DNA of 64,000 nt from Rugalucina vietnamica (GCA_964017185.1 OZ024878.1:12843351-12907350); one strand, 5' to 3'; counted from the first letter of the stretch, positions 22,598 through 34,022 are shown. Notes: generated from the sequence alone by a model not told the origin. Made by a program: numbers and translations.

Positions 22598-22641
22598 GAC
22601 GCAATGTTCAAAGAAGGCGATAGTAAAATACACAGACTGTC

Positions 22642-22915
22642 CATTACGAAAAGTTGCCCATGCAATGAACAAATATGTTTAGCTTTAAAAATTGATACAA
22701 TCTTCATCTGATTTGTTTTTTTTTTTTGCTCAAAACATAGATTGTGGGTACACGTTAGAACCGCTTCGCCGAGGCGGTTCTAACGAGTACCCACAATCTA
22801 TGTTTTGGAGCAAAAAGAAAAAAGAAAATTTGGTGTACCCCTGCATACCCCAGTTTTTTCTATATAAAAGTGGTGTTCAAGGGGGTATACATTACACGGA
22901 CATGTTTTCCTGATG
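22642..22915. mobile_element. R2 foldback MITE
   Basis: 274 bp, CATTACGAAAAGTTGCCCAT to ACGGACATGTTTTCCTGATG. It contains the near-perfect core palindrome ACATAGATTGTGGGTACAC...(reverse complement) at 22735-22805 and the TATATAAAAGTGG segment common to the family. It is inserted in T-B but absent at the matching place in T-A. Confidence 0.7.
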
Positions 22916-22984
22916 AATACAAAAATAATTCAAATGCCAATTCACAGATACGTTTCAAAATCATCGATGTTCGTTTTTTTATAA

Positions 22985-23700
22985 AGATTTTAGATTAATT
23001 TGTTAATCTTCAGGTGTTAATCAGGCCGTAGAGAGCTTGAAGACACTACACAGGGCACGTAGGTATCGAACTCAGAGCCTATCCCTTCTGAGTTCTAGTC
23101 TCTACCAACATGCCAAAATAATTTAAAGTACGTCTTAATCATAACGTCGATGTTCGTTTCGTTTAAAGATTTTAGATTAATTTGTTAATCTTCAGGTGTT
23201 AACCAGGCCGTAGAGAGCTTGAAGACACTACACAGGGCACGTAGGTATCGACCTCAGAGCCTATCCCTTCTGAGTTCTAGTTTCTCCAACATGCCAAAAT
23301 TATTGAAAGTACGTCTTTATCATAACGTCGATGTTCGTTTCATTTAAAGATTTTAGATTAATTTGTTAATCTTCAGGTGTTAACCAGGCCGTAGAGAGCT
23401 TGAAGACACTACACAGGGCACGTAGGTATCGAACTCAGAGCCTATCCCTTCTGAGTTCTAGTTTCTACCAACATGCCAAAATTATTAAAGTACGTCTTTA
23501 TCATATGGCGCGACGATATAATTTTAAGTACGTCTTTATCATAACGCCGATGTTCGTTTCGTTTAAAGATTTCATATTCAGGTTTTAATGAGGACCGTAG
23601 AGAGCTTGAAGACACTACACTGGGCACGTAGGTATCGAACACAAAGCCTATCCCTCCTGAGTTCTAGTCTCTACCAACATGCCAAAATAATTTAAAGTAC
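22985..23700 (-). repeat. Four tandem ~181-bp tRNA-like SINE units
   Basis: Units start near 22986, 23168, 23349 and 23568 (spacings 182, 181 and 219; the last gap includes a small extra segment with GGCGCGACGAT). Each unit, read on minus, has TGGTAGAGACTAGAACTC and GAGTTCGATACC, resembling pol III boxes A and B of a tRNA-derived SINE. T-A has a single unit at the equivalent place. Confidence 0.65.
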
Positions 23701-23952
23701 GTCTTTATCATATGGCGCGACGATAAACTTCCTGGAATTAACACCGGCGGCTGGGGTACGTACTATTAATGTAGCAGACTCATATTGCAATTCAATTGAT
23801 AATATTTGAGCAAGTGGTCTTCAATCTAATATGATTGCGTGGGTTGCAATCGAAAAGCGGGGAAAATAAATAAGACAGAATAATGGTACAGTCCTGAAGG
23901 AAGTCTGTACATGCCAGATTAACGCATATAAGCCTGGCGTCCTTTTTAAAGA

Positions 23953-24006
23953 GCATAGCCCCAGATGTGACGCCGCAGAACGCGGCGTCCCATCTGGGGC
24001 TATTCT
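23953..24006. repeat. GC-rich hairpin element, copy 1
   Basis: AGCCCCAGATGTGACGCCGC AGAA GCGGCGTC...CATCTGGGGCT. A second copy with similar flanks lies at 35577-35636 in the opposite orientation. Confidence 0.6.
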
Positions 24007-24329
24007 GTTTGCTTGTAGGAATTTCATCGAATAATGGATTGAAATTTTAAAATCACACCCGAAGCCCCTAAAATTAAAGTACACTCTCCCAAATGATAAT
24101 TAATCCATTCGTCATTAATGGGTCAATATTATGAACTTAATAATGGGTCAATATTATGAACTTTTATGTCTATGATCGTCTCAGTATTAAACATACACTC
24201 TGCTACACTAGGTATCGTTTGTAACCAAGTCCCTTGCCCAGGGAAACAGTGGGAGCGAGGCTTTGGCTTTGATCCAAAAGCCATGTCCCGTGGGGACTGC
24301 TCTTCGGATATACCTATTTTTCTTATTTT

Positions 24330-24600
24330 TGATCAATAACATAGATTGTGGGTACTCGTTAGAACCGCCTCGGCTGAAATTTTTCAAGTTTACAACTTTA
24401 TAAATCCCTGTATATTGCATGGGGAAGTTTTCGTAATGTATGCAATATTGTGACAGAGATTTTCTCCAGCAGAGAGAATGATAATTACACTGGAAGAAGT
24501 TTTTTTTTTTCAATTCTTTTGCTCAAAACATTGATTGTGGGTACACGTTAGAACCGCCTCGATGAGTACCCACAATCTATGTTTTGAAACAAAAATAACG
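24330..24600. mobile_element. R2 remnants (two partial copies)
   Basis: 24334-24438 ends in ...CATGGGGAAGTTTTCGTAATG with half the core palindrome; 24520-24600 has a shortened core palindrome (GTGGGTACACGTTAGAACCG...). Both are degenerate and adjacent. Confidence 0.5.
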
Positions 24601-24838
24601 GGTATAACCCTTATTCCCAAGTTCAAATGAAAATAAAACTGAGATCCTTTAAGAGTAGAGATCATATCAATGAGAAAGGCGATTGGCCATACCGCGTTCG
24701 GGAATTTAAGACTCGTCAGTGGCCCTTTACAATTGGCAACATCGAGCCCACAAGATTTGCTGTAATTTTGCAACATTCAATGCGGTAGTCGATACAAAGA
24801 CAAAATATTATACAAAAAGGGCCAAACACGTGCATGTA

Positions 24839-25419
24839 CAGGGTGTCCCAAAAACGTAGCCGCTACAATTTAATTACTATTTATTTCATTTTCACAGATA
24901 ATTCAATCAAACTTATAAGGAGTATGCTTCAAAACAATGTAAATTGAAATTATGTACTTCGCTTAATATCCGAAATGACCACCATTAGTGTAAAATGGCC
25001 ACTTTCGCAGTAATGAAAATTTTACACAACACATTTGATGGTCGTTCACTCCCCATTTTGGAATAGAATCTCCATTTTTCACCACATTTTGTCCAGTTTT
25101 TAATAAATGCTTTTAGTTTCTGATAATTATCGTTACTTCGTCCTCTTAATAACCTTTTAAAGGGAAAATAAAGGCTTGAAAATGCTTGGATATTGCATTT
25201 TGTTACTGCTTTTCAAATCCACGAATGCAAGTTGCATCAGATAACAGGAAGTGACATCACAGATTCGTTATGACGTCACTAGCTCTACTTAGCAAACTGG
25301 ATGTCATATTATAAATCAAATATAACAACACTACCTCTGTGTAAAATATCTTGCTTATATCTGCTTTATTTACAAAGCTGTTCACTTTTTTGTAGCGGCT
25401 ACGTTTTTGGGACACCCTA
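24839..25419. mobile_element. Mariner-type MITE, 581 bp, TA target duplication
   Basis: Terminal inverted repeats of ~28 bp (left CAGGGTGTCCCAAAAACGTA; right, reversed, TAGGGTGTCCCAAAAACGTA, followed by GCCGCTACAA), flanked by TA at 24837-24838 and 25420-25421. No transposase inside. The TIR start is typical of Tc1/mariner elements. Confidence 0.85.
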
Positions 25420-25697
25420 TACATTAAACGTTGGTTAAGAATGATTCTAAACAGATTAATTTCTGATTTCTCAAAATATCATCGCTGATCTAACAATCTA
25501 TAAACCACAGATTCGCAATTCCCCATGAGTAAAATTTTATGAATGAAAAATATGATGGATTGATCTAAGACTATGCCCTGTAGACACCAATAATTTTGGA
25601 AGGAGCCTATCGTGTCAGTTTGCAGCTAAAATAAGAATTGTGTGAGCCTTCTCTGGAAAAACTAGTGTTCATGTAGTTTATAAATTGTACCACAAAG

Positions 25698-26190
25698 GAC
25701 TAGAAGCGAGCGAAAAGTTATCCCTTTATTGGCGGTCACCGTACTCAGTTTCCTTACCTAAAATATACTCCTCCTCAAAAAAATCCGGTCACCCAATGGT
25801 GTTGCAACCACCCAACAAATAAATGAAAGTTGTGTTCCATTACTAGTAAATTTGAAATACTTGACAAAATCGAATAGTGCTAGTCGCTAGAATGGAGTGA
25901 CCTTCCAGATTCCTTATCATTTTGTACCCTATAACTACCATATAACATCTACTTTTTAAACTGAGCATGCGCAAAAGGCATACACTGCATGGGAAATGGC
26001 TGTTTATACATTCGCTTTTGTCAAGTATTTCAAATTTACTAGCAATGGAACACAACTGTCATTTATTTGTTGGGTGGTTGCAACACCATTGGGTGACCGG
26101 ATTTCTTTGAGGTTGAGTATATTTTAGGTAAGGAAACTGAGTACGGTGATCGCCTTTAAAGGGATAACTTTCCGCTAGCTTCTAATACTT
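25698..26190. repeat. ~490-bp inverted duplication containing an R4 MITE
   Basis: Two ~179-bp arms (25698-25877 and 26012-26190) pair nearly perfectly around a ~135-bp loop. The R4 element itself (TACTCCTCCTCAAAAAAATC at 25766 to TTGAGTA at 26119, TA flanks) fills only the inner part; the pairing continues ~70 bp into both flanks (GTACTCAGTTTCCTTACC). Confidence 0.75.
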
Positions 26191-26269
26191 TGCGGTAACT
26201 GTTTGCAGTCTCTGTGTCTTCCAACCAGACATGATTGAGTGAGACATTGGTTCTGAATGCACCAAGTCC

Positions 26270-26473
26270 TGAGCCACCTCGTGGGAAAACCAACAATGTG
26301 GTTTCCGAACAGGTCCGACACAAACCGACCTGCACAGTCACAGAAAAGAGCTAGAAGCTCGAAATTTCGGATTTAAGTAGAAGAGGAACTTTACTATCCG
26401 AGTAGCGAAAACAAAGGCGCTTCTGCGTCTTTGTTTTCGCATATGCAGATTGTTGGGTTTCTCATGAGATGGA
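26270..26473. mobile_element. R3 foldback MITE
   Basis: Ends GAGCCACCTCGTGGGAAAAC and, at the right, ATTGTTGGGTTTCTCATGAG. It contains GGTTTCCGAACAGGTCCGAC and the GCGAAAACAAAGGCGC/GCGTCTTTGTTTTCGC stem. Confidence 0.65.
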
Positions 26474-26605
26474 TCTCCTGATAATTGCTTTCTGATAACT
26501 TTTTTTCTTCTATAAAGGAATAACAATAGACAAGAAAGAAGTATGTTTAACTCTGTTGCTTTCATTGTTCAATAATAACAAAACCAAGTTTTTATGAAGT
26601 AAAAT

Positions 26606-26789
26606 AAGCCTCGTCACGAGAAAATCGGTCCGGGGTCTCCGACCAGTTCTGACAGAAGTCAGGTTGTGCAGCCATAGAATGGCTAGAGGCTGCGAATTTG
26701 GATTTAGACAGTAGGGGAATTGTATTATCGAAAGTTATGCGCTTTTGTTTTCGCATAGGCAAATATACGGTTTTCTCATGACGCGGCTG
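26606..26789. mobile_element. R3 foldback MITE, diverged
   Basis: CCTCGTCACGAGAAAATCGG at the left and ACGGTTTTCTCATGACGCGG at the right. The core stem is eroded. Confidence 0.6.
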
Positions 26790-26879
26790 AAATAATTACA
26801 TGAATATGCATGTACATGTTCATAAATAAATACTATGATGATTCCATATCACACTATGACCAGACAGCTTTAACTTTCT

Positions 26880-27147
26880 CATTACGAAAACACGCCCATG
26901 CAATATACAGGAATTTGTATAACCGTTAGCAAACATGAAAATTGTCATACGAAAATTGTGATATTTTCCTTATATTTGATCAAAACATAGATCTTTGGTA
27001 CACCTTACAACCGCCACGACAAAGCGGTTTTACGAGCACCAACAATATCTTTCTGCAGCAAAACTAAGAAAAATGGTATAGCTCTGAAAACAATACTTTC
27101 GCTATATGAAAGTTGGTTTAAGGGGGTACTCAATACACGGGCATGTT
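26880..27147. mobile_element. R2 foldback MITE, diverged
   Basis: CATTACGAAAACACGCCCAT at the left, AATACACGGGCATGTTGTCG at the right. The core palindrome has decayed (CATAGATCTTTGGTACACC...). Confidence 0.6.
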
Positions 27148-27149
27148 GT

Positions 27150-27677
27150 CGAGATATGATTAACAATCAAAATAAGTCCCAAATTTCCACCGATTGTGTT
27201 GATTGTTCACAGACCTGAATTATGCGTGAAGCTTTTTTGTCTTTTAGATATTTAGCTACAGACTGATAATATAACTAATCAATGACAGTTGCTGAGATTA
27301 TTTTTGTAACCATGGCATAGATGTTTTTGCCACAAATACGATTCGATCACATAGCGCATGCAACGTTTATTCAAATGAATGAAACATATAGCCTAATATA
27401 CATGTATGCGAAAACCATGTAGACAAAACTTCATTTGATAATATATCAACGTTCATACAGTATATCTTGATCAAAATATAATATCTCTGTTTCCAGTTGT
27501 GCTTTACCGGTTATCATATACAATCGGATAAGCCAATTTCTGATTATGCCCTATGCTTCAAGTTTGGGTCCTTGCAATATACAATTAACAATCTCGAAGA
27601 TACAAATGAATAGGTATTCACACCTTCAGGTTTCGTTACAATCTACCTGCACTCAAAATAAAAGAAATGGGGGGAAA
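27150..27677. other. Unassigned sequence
   Basis: AT-rich; nothing recognisable. Confidence 0.4.
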
Positions 27678-27870
27678 TTTGATAGTAGGGACACTCTGTT
27701 CTACTGTTTAATGAAAAGGGATTATTGATAGTATGGATACTCTGCACTTTCGTTCAATAAAAAGGGAGTTTCGAGTTTGAGAGTATGCACACTCTGTTCT
27801 TTTTTTTAAATGAATACGGCAATGTTTGGTAGACAAAAAGTATGGACACTTCGCTCTTTTATTTTATGCT
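27678..27870 (+). repeat. Degenerate ~50-bp tandem repeat
   Basis: Four loosely related units with TAGTAGGGACACTCTGTTCT, TAGTATGGATACTCTGCAC, GAGTATGCACACTCTGTTC and AAGTATGGACACTTCGCTC. Confidence 0.5.
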
Positions 27871-28109
27871 TAAAGTAAATAATTCCTGCATGTGTGAACT
27901 ACTGAAATGGTTCATACGTGATTATTCAGTTTATACTTAGCTTTATATTTTATTAGCAGTGAAATCAATGTACGTGTATATCAAAAATAGATTGAAAAAG
28001 TGATATTTCACTGATATTGATATTTTTACCAGTGAATATCAGCCGATATTTTCACTTCAATTGAAAAATATCCATGTAATGCATATAATACATTTATTTT
28101 CATTTCTGT

Positions 28110-28225
28110 GAATACCAAATATATTTAATTTTATTTGTTGAAAACATTGGAATTTTCACTCGTGCTGCGCACTCGTGAAAATTCTGATTGTTTTCAACAC
28201 ACACTAAAAATATAATTGGTATTCT
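28110..28225. repeat. 116-bp hairpin
   Basis: Arms GAATACCAAATATATTT / AAATATAATTGGTATTC and GTTGAAAACA...GGAATTTTCACTCGTG, closing on CTGCGCACTCGTGAAAATTC. Confidence 0.6.
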
Positions 28226-28383
28226 CATCAAAAAGTAAATATTCTATATTTTTGCACTAATTTAACCTTTATTAAATGATCTGTTGCTCAGATGTCCACT
28301 TTTTCTGTCTTTATTGGCTGTGTAGGCAGTTTTACTTGGGTGATAAGTGCAGGTTCATTAACACAGATAAATCACACTTATTA

Positions 28384-28896
28384 TACTCCTCCTCAACAAA
28401 ATCCGGTCATCGAATTGTTTGTCAACCACCCAACAAATAAACATACTAATTTTCCACTTTCAGTCAGTTTAATAATCCTTGACAAAATCATGTGCATAAA
28501 CTGTATAGCATATGCTCAGTTTCGAACGCCGATATTCTATGAAAAATCGGGTACAAACGGGTAGGGTATCTAGTAGACAATTCCATTCTAATGACTCGTC
28601 CATGTATGCTATCTCCGGATACAAATGCAGTGTAGACGCCTCTGTGTTGCATACATAAATCTACTGGCTTTGAATTCAGGAGTCGTGGATTTGATCCAGG
28701 GCCTCTACAACAAAATGACAGTATCTGTTTGTACGGTGTAAATCCCTGACAAAGCAACAACAATTGCAGATTGGGATTTGGAATAGAGTTTTGAAGAGTA
28801 TGGCCATACTAAGCAAATTTATACAAAACTATGAAAAATGCTAAGTGTTACAATTCCTACAACTTTAGGTGACCGGATTTTTTTTTAGGAGGAGTA
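28384..28896. mobile_element. R4 MITE, TA target duplication
   Basis: 513 bp, TACTCCTCCTCAACAAAATC at the left and GATTTTTTTTTAGGAGGAGTA at the right (with CCGGTCA inside both), flanked by TA. It defines the true R4 termini used to interpret 25698-26190. Confidence 0.7.
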
Positions 28897-29056
28897 TATA
28901 CATGTATATAATGTGTGGGCGTAAACCAAGGAATAAACAACAGTTTATACCATTAATGAATTTTGCAACGATCTGTATGGTGCTCAGAATTTCATTGTGT
29001 TTATATTTTTTGTTGTCATCTACTCGTCTTACCACACACGTTTCAAAAATATAAAC

Positions 29057-29262
29057 GAGTCGCGTCATGAGAAAGCCAACAATGTTGTTTCCGAACAGGT
29101 TAGACACAGACCGAGCTGTACCATTATAAAAAATCGCTAGAGATTGGAAATTTGGATTATTGTACTATCCGAGTAGCGAAACCAAAGGCGCTGATACGTT
29201 TCGTAATTCTGCGCCTTTGTTTCCGCATATGCAGAATGGTTGGTTTTCCTATGACGCGGCTC
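29057..29262. mobile_element. R3 foldback MITE
   Basis: GAGTCGCGTCATGAGAAAGC to TTTTCCTATGACGCGGCTC, a good pair of inverted ends. The core stem carries AAAGGCGC...GCGCCTTTG. Confidence 0.7.
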
Positions 29263-29382
29263 AAACTATGAATCAGTCTTTCATTGCTCACACAAAAACA
29301 TGAACAATTTATCCAAACCAAACATACGAGTGTTCTATTTTTCAAGGATACTAGTAATAATTTTATCTTCTAACCGAAAAGC

Positions 29383-29560
29383 AAGGAGAGCGTGGTGGTC
29401 CAGTTGTTAGTGCATCGCACGTCCGAATCCCACTGGCACAGAGTTGTGTCCTTGAGAAAGAATGTTAAACTCCAAATATCATTGTTTAATACACAGGAGG
29501 CGGTGGCCCCGTTCCGGCTTGACTGAAGAAGTTGAGCAGGACGTTAAAAACAAAACAATC
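29383..29560 (+). repeat. tRNA-derived SINE
   Basis: GTGGTCCAGTTGTTAGTGC resembles a pol III box A, followed by CGTCCGAATCCCACTGG in the box B position. The tail GAGCAGGACGTTAAAAACAA is a 3' end I associate with animal SINEs. It is not a functional tRNA: no paired acceptor stem. Confidence 0.6.
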
Positions 29561-29834
29561 AAATGAAAAGCACCACATTTTTGTAATGGCAAGTTTGATT
29601 AACAAATAAGTTATTTGACCCGCGTCGCAAGAAAGCATGTCTCTGGGGTATCGCCACCGGTTTGGTAGCGACATTTAGTAATAATAAAAACTAAGATAAT
29701 GATGATGATATTGATGCTGATGATGATGCTGATAATAATAATAATCTCTCCATTAAAGGGAAGAGGGTAACGTATTAAACACAAGCAAGTCTTTGCACAA
29801 GAACGACTCAAATGCAAACAAGAATGCTTTGGCT

Positions 29835-29835
<1 letters not shown>

Positions 29836-29893
<58 letters not shown>
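29836..29893 (+). repeat. (ATC)n microsatellite
   Basis: About 19 perfect ATC units. A looser GAT/AAT-rich stretch precedes it at 29694-29745. Confidence 0.95.
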
Positions 29894-29896
<3 letters not shown>

Positions 29897-30986
29897 TCTT
29901 GCTGTTTCTGTGAAATGAACATGACTACACAACAAAACAATGTAAAGTACATTTAACACGTCCATTTGATCCCTTCCAAATCATTTAAGATGAACAAGTT
30001 AAATAGGCGTTAAAAGACTGATGAGATTAACCAGCCTTTCTTTTCCGCTGCATTTGTAAGACATTCTTTTTGGTTCTGTCTCGATAGTACTTCTGACATT
30101 AATCGCGTCTTAGTTCTGAACTTCAAGCCATAAGCCATCGTCACAGACCACGGACTAGTTTGTGTCTCTGTTCTGTCTGAACCAAAAAGGCAGCATGTCG
30201 TAGTGCACTATGTGCAACAATACATTCTTATCATAATAAAATAAAATATTCACATTTTCATTGCAATGGCCTTAAACGAAAGTGACTTTTTCGATTTTCT
30301 TCATTTTTCGGAAAAAAACAAACATTTCATAGTCACGTGATCAAGAATCCGCCTTTAGGCGGAGAGACGCCAATGCCAACCAATAACGTTCTTTGTTTAA
30401 CCATGTTGACGTGATGTCGGTCACGTGTCACCATGGCGTTATGCGTGAAATTATGCGTTTTGGTTGTTCAAAAAATTCAATAAGCCGGATTTAATGCTAT
30501 CTGTCTGAAAACTTGTAAAGTCAATATAAGAATTGAAATTCAGATTTTTAACTTTAACTGGATGGTGTAAAACATCTGCAGTTTTATTGTCACCGAGTAT
30601 CTCTCAGACAGTAAGACAGCCCGATGTTTCTCATCATCCAGTGAAAACTCAAAATCTGAAATACAATTCTTTAAAAGTGCATTTCAGTCTATAATCCGTC
30701 TCGCTATCTTTCTATACACATTGCGCAACGTAGACGCCGCGGGGGCGTTTGTGGTTGCCAAGTTAGAAAAAAAAAATATATATTTCTTGTACCTTCGCCT
30801 GTGCTTGAGATGGAGCTCAAGTACACTCGATCTTTGCTGCGTTAAAGTATCTTTAAAACTTTTCTGGTACATAAGCGATGACTATTATGAAATATTTGAA
30901 AATATGCAGTTCTCATAGAAACAAAAATCATCATTCGTCTGAAAAGAATTTCAAACAAATGAGTTTAGTAGTGCATGTTGAAACAC
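29894..30986. other. Unassigned sequence with a weak inverted repeat
   Basis: No gene seen. 30530-30675 may be an eroded foldback (AATTCAGATTTTTAACTTT... against ...CTCAAAATCTGAAATAC; CTGGATGGTGTAAAACATC against GATGTTTCTCATCATCCAG). Confidence 0.35.
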
Positions 30987-31236
30987 GAGCCACTACATGA
31001 GAAAACCAACAATTTGCATAGGCGAAAACAAAGACTCAGATCAGCTTCGCGGTCACGATCAGCTTCGCGGTGACCGCGAAGCTGATCAGCGCCTTTGTTT
31101 TTGCTACAAGGATAGTACACTTCCTCTTCTTCTTAAATCCGAAATTTCAAGCTTCTAGCTTTATTGTGTGACTGTGCAGCCTGGTTTGTGTCAGACTTGG
31201 TCGGAACCCCAAATTGTTGGTTTTCTCATGCACAGG
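30987..31236. mobile_element. R3 foldback MITE, reverse orientation
   Basis: GAGCCACTACATGAGAAAACC to TTGTTGGTTTTCTCATG. The core hairpin is partly duplicated: GATCAGCTTCGCGGT occurs twice on one arm before GACCGCGAAGCTGATC. Confidence 0.7.
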
Positions 31237-31342
31237 TTCACACATCATGCACAAAATCAGATATCGCAAGAACATGATAAAACAAAACAGTAATAATAAC
31301 GATAAAATGACCACTAAAACGCCAACGCTAACACTTCACAAC

Positions 31343-31449
31343 TTATTCAACAATTGTCCGTCGATTTAGCCTGACGCCTCTAAGCCTTGCGATGAGAATT
31401 CTTGTCAACCGTGTCTGTTCGATTCTTCCCAGAGGATACATAAAGTTCT
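31343..31449 (-). CDS. Candidate host gene, exon 3 (terminal)
   Basis: Follows an acceptor TATTCAG (minus 31456-31450). The exon supplies two bases (phase 1) and then 34 codons ending in TAA at 31345-31343. The C-terminus is Arg/Leu-rich: NFMYPLGRIEQ, TRLTRILIARLRG, VRLNRR. The phase fits the donor of the exon at 34157-34023. The polypyrimidine tract is only moderate and no family was recognised. Upstream of the acceptor is R3-like terminal sequence, which argues that coding begins here. Confidence 0.4.
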
Positions 31450-32231
31450 CTGAATATTCCATCATCATGGACAAATAATCCGCGTCACGAGTAAACGTTA
31501 TCCCCCGAACGTCGATCAGAAGCGTGTATCAGGCTGTTTGATAGGCAGTCTGATCAGCACTTTGACCGTCCGATGATTACCGAATGAATGGAGTCTATAT
31601 TTGAATTTTCTGCATTTGTTTCTAGACTTTGAAGTCGATCATGCTTGTTTTAGTTTACCCTGATGGAGAAATTTCAGAGCGGGTTTCATGTTATAGGCTC
31701 TTTGCCCAGATATGTACATAAATTGAAGTGATTTCATGAGTAGGTTGTATTTTTACTGATAATCCTTAAAATCTGGCCGTCTCCGTGACGTCATATGGTT
31801 GTATACTGCGCATGCGCAACACTCCAAATTCTCCACCACAATATTGACCACATATAGTTCAGTGTCATTAGCGTTAACGCTGTCCATTGACGTATCACAG
31901 AAAATGTTAACGTTATCAATAAATGTTCTAACGATCAAAAGTTATGATTGACGATTCCTAAAATTTGTAAAACGGCCTTGAATTCCTTTTTCTCTATAAC
32001 TCGATTATCTGTAAAAGAAAACAGAATGAAATCATAAGACACAAGAATTCGAAAAAAAAGTCATATGATACGTATGTATGCTATTAAACAAGTACAAATG
32101 CAAAATCTCTTTTTTCCAAGAGGTAGACGTCCCCGAGTTAATCAAATGCAATCTATCATGGAATGGAAATTTTCATGACAAATCAAGTTAACGAATTTTG
32201 GCATGGCAGCAAAACAATAATAGTTCAGAAT
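31450..32231. other. Unassigned, intron-like sequence
   Basis: An R3-like end (CGCGTCACGAG at ~31480) and nothing else recognised. Confidence 0.35.
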
Positions 32232-32510
32232 CATCAGGAAAACATGTCCGTGCAATGAATACCCCCTTAAACCCCACTTTTATATAGCAAAACTGGGATA
32301 TGCAGGGGTATACATATTTTTCTTATTTTTGCTCCAAAACATAGATTGTGGGTACTCGTTAGAACCGCCTCGGCGAGGCGGTTCTAACGTGTACCCACAA
32401 TCTATGTTTTGAGCAAAAATAAGAAAAATAGCAAATTTTTTCCACAGAATATTTTCATTTTTTACAACTAAAAAAATCTCTGTATATTACATGGGCAAGT
32501 TTTCGTAATG
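32232..32510. mobile_element. R2 foldback MITE, near-intact (279 bp)
   Basis: CATCAGGAAAACATGTCCGT to ATGGGCAAGTTTTCGTAATG. The central palindrome (AAAACATAGATTGTGGGTAC... to its exact complement) spans 32336-32408 with only one or two mismatches. It contains TATATAGCAAAACTGGG. Confidence 0.8.
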
Positions 32511-32843
32511 GTACGAAATTATATTTTCTTCTTTAGGGCATAAAAGCCTTCGTTGACCCCTAAATCTTCTTGGTAAATATTTTACTCATTTCAAAACACT
32601 CCCACAAGCTCTATTAATGCACGTGAGCACGCGATTAGCGCCGTAAGGGAATGATTGCTGTTTATTGAAAATTTATTAGGGAGATAATTGCCATTTACCA
32701 AGATCTTCTTAGGACAAGGCGAGTTTATTTGGGGTGACCTTTCAGTAATAGAAAATGACATTTTCGGACTAGGTTACGAATAGCATACACGATTGTCCAC
32801 TTAAGGCACAAAGAACCTATGCTACAATCACTAAAAGAGTTGA

Positions 32844-33122
32844 CATCATGAAAACATGTCCGTGTAATGTATACCCCCTTAAACCCCACTTTTATATAGA
32901 AAAACTGGGGTTTGCAGGGGCATACCTATTTTTCTTATTTTTGCTCCAAAACATAGATTGTGGGTACTCGTTAGAACCGCCTCGCCGAGGCGGTTCTAAC
33001 GAGTACCCACAATCTATGTTTTGAGCAAAAATAAGAAAAATATCAAAATTTTTCCTGTGAAAATTTTCATTTTCAAAACCAAAAAATTTTCTGTATATTA
33101 CATGGGCGTGTTTTCGTAATGA
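32844..33122. mobile_element. R2 foldback MITE, near-intact (279 bp)
   Basis: Same length and layout as the copy at 32232, same orientation, 333 bp downstream. CATCATGAAAACATGTCCGT to ATGGGCGTGTTTTCGTAATG; core palindrome 32948-33022 is essentially perfect. Confidence 0.8.
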
Positions 33123-33467
33123 ATCAGTATTTTTCCATTTTCTCTAACCAGACTTGGCTCGCATTTCTTGCTGCATCTTGTAGCAGTATGTAGATGTCTT
33201 AAAAACCATTACATTTCCAAATTTACTAATCAAATCAATGTATCTAAGTAGACGGAAGCATTCTACTTATCACCAACCAAATTTGGTATTTCATTTTCTA
33301 TAATTGGCAGTCCACCATAACTGTTGATGTCTAAAGAGTAAACAGTGCACCTACGTATTTGAGAGAATATGGTAAATTAAATGATCTGAGTTGATGATTC
33401 TTGACAATTGGCGCCGTTTGTAAGTAAAACTTCATGTGACCTTTCAGATCCTGTTATGTATTGACAA

Positions 33468-33703
33468 TGAGCCTTCACGTGTGAAAACCAACATTCTGGG
33501 TTTCCGACCAGGTCCGACACAAATCGAGCTGTACAAGCACAAAAGATGGCTAGAAGCTGAAAATTTTGGATTTAAGACGAAGATGGGTTTGCTATCTTGT
33601 AGCGAAAATAAAGACGCTAATCAGCATCGCAGCTACTGTGAAGATGGTCTGCGCCTTTGTTTTCGCACATGCAAAATGTTGGTTTTTCTCGTGATGAGGC
33701 TCA
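33468..33703. mobile_element. R3 foldback MITE
   Basis: TGAGCCTTCACGTGTGAAAAC to TTTTTCTCGTGATGAGGCTCA. Core stem eroded (GACGCTAATCAGCATCGCAG...). Confidence 0.65.
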
Positions 33704-34022
33704 AATCTTTCAAGAAAATAAATAATTACATCACACAAAGCGTGTGATAAGTGGGCGAGGAGGAACAACGCAAACAGTAGTACGTGATTCAGCTTAAAAT
33801 GGGAGACCATGAGGATCATGCAGAAGTGAGAATCATACATTGCAAAACGAATTAATTTATACGTAACACTGATGAAATAGGTAAACGTATAGATTAATTC
33901 TCAGATTACGTCATGATTACGTATTTTTAGAAGAAAAAGATGCTGAAGAAGAAGAAAAATAAGGAGAAGAAGGACACAAGGAAGAAAGAGAAGAAGGAGA
34001 AGAAAAAGAACAAGAAACTTAC

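Larger units (their letters stand above)
20997..24745. mobile_element. Composite transposon T-B, LINE-free copy of T-A
   Basis: Left inverted repeat at 20997-21110 (AGTCACTGACGAGGCATAAG, GGATCTCAGTTTTAAATTTC); right inverted repeat at ~24625-24745 read on minus (CACTGACGAGTCTTAA, CTCATTGATATGATC, AAAGGATCTCAG). The interior 21160-22640 is colinear with T-A 9826-11100. It lacks the long R1 insertion, the LINE and the satellite. Its own additions are R2 at 22642-22915, four tandem tRNA-like units and more R2 pieces. No transposase seen. Confidence 0.55.

Noticed and set aside
29836-29893. Possible regular repeat array suggestive of CRISPR
   Set aside because: Simple ATC microsatellite; no spacers, and the sequence is eukaryotic.
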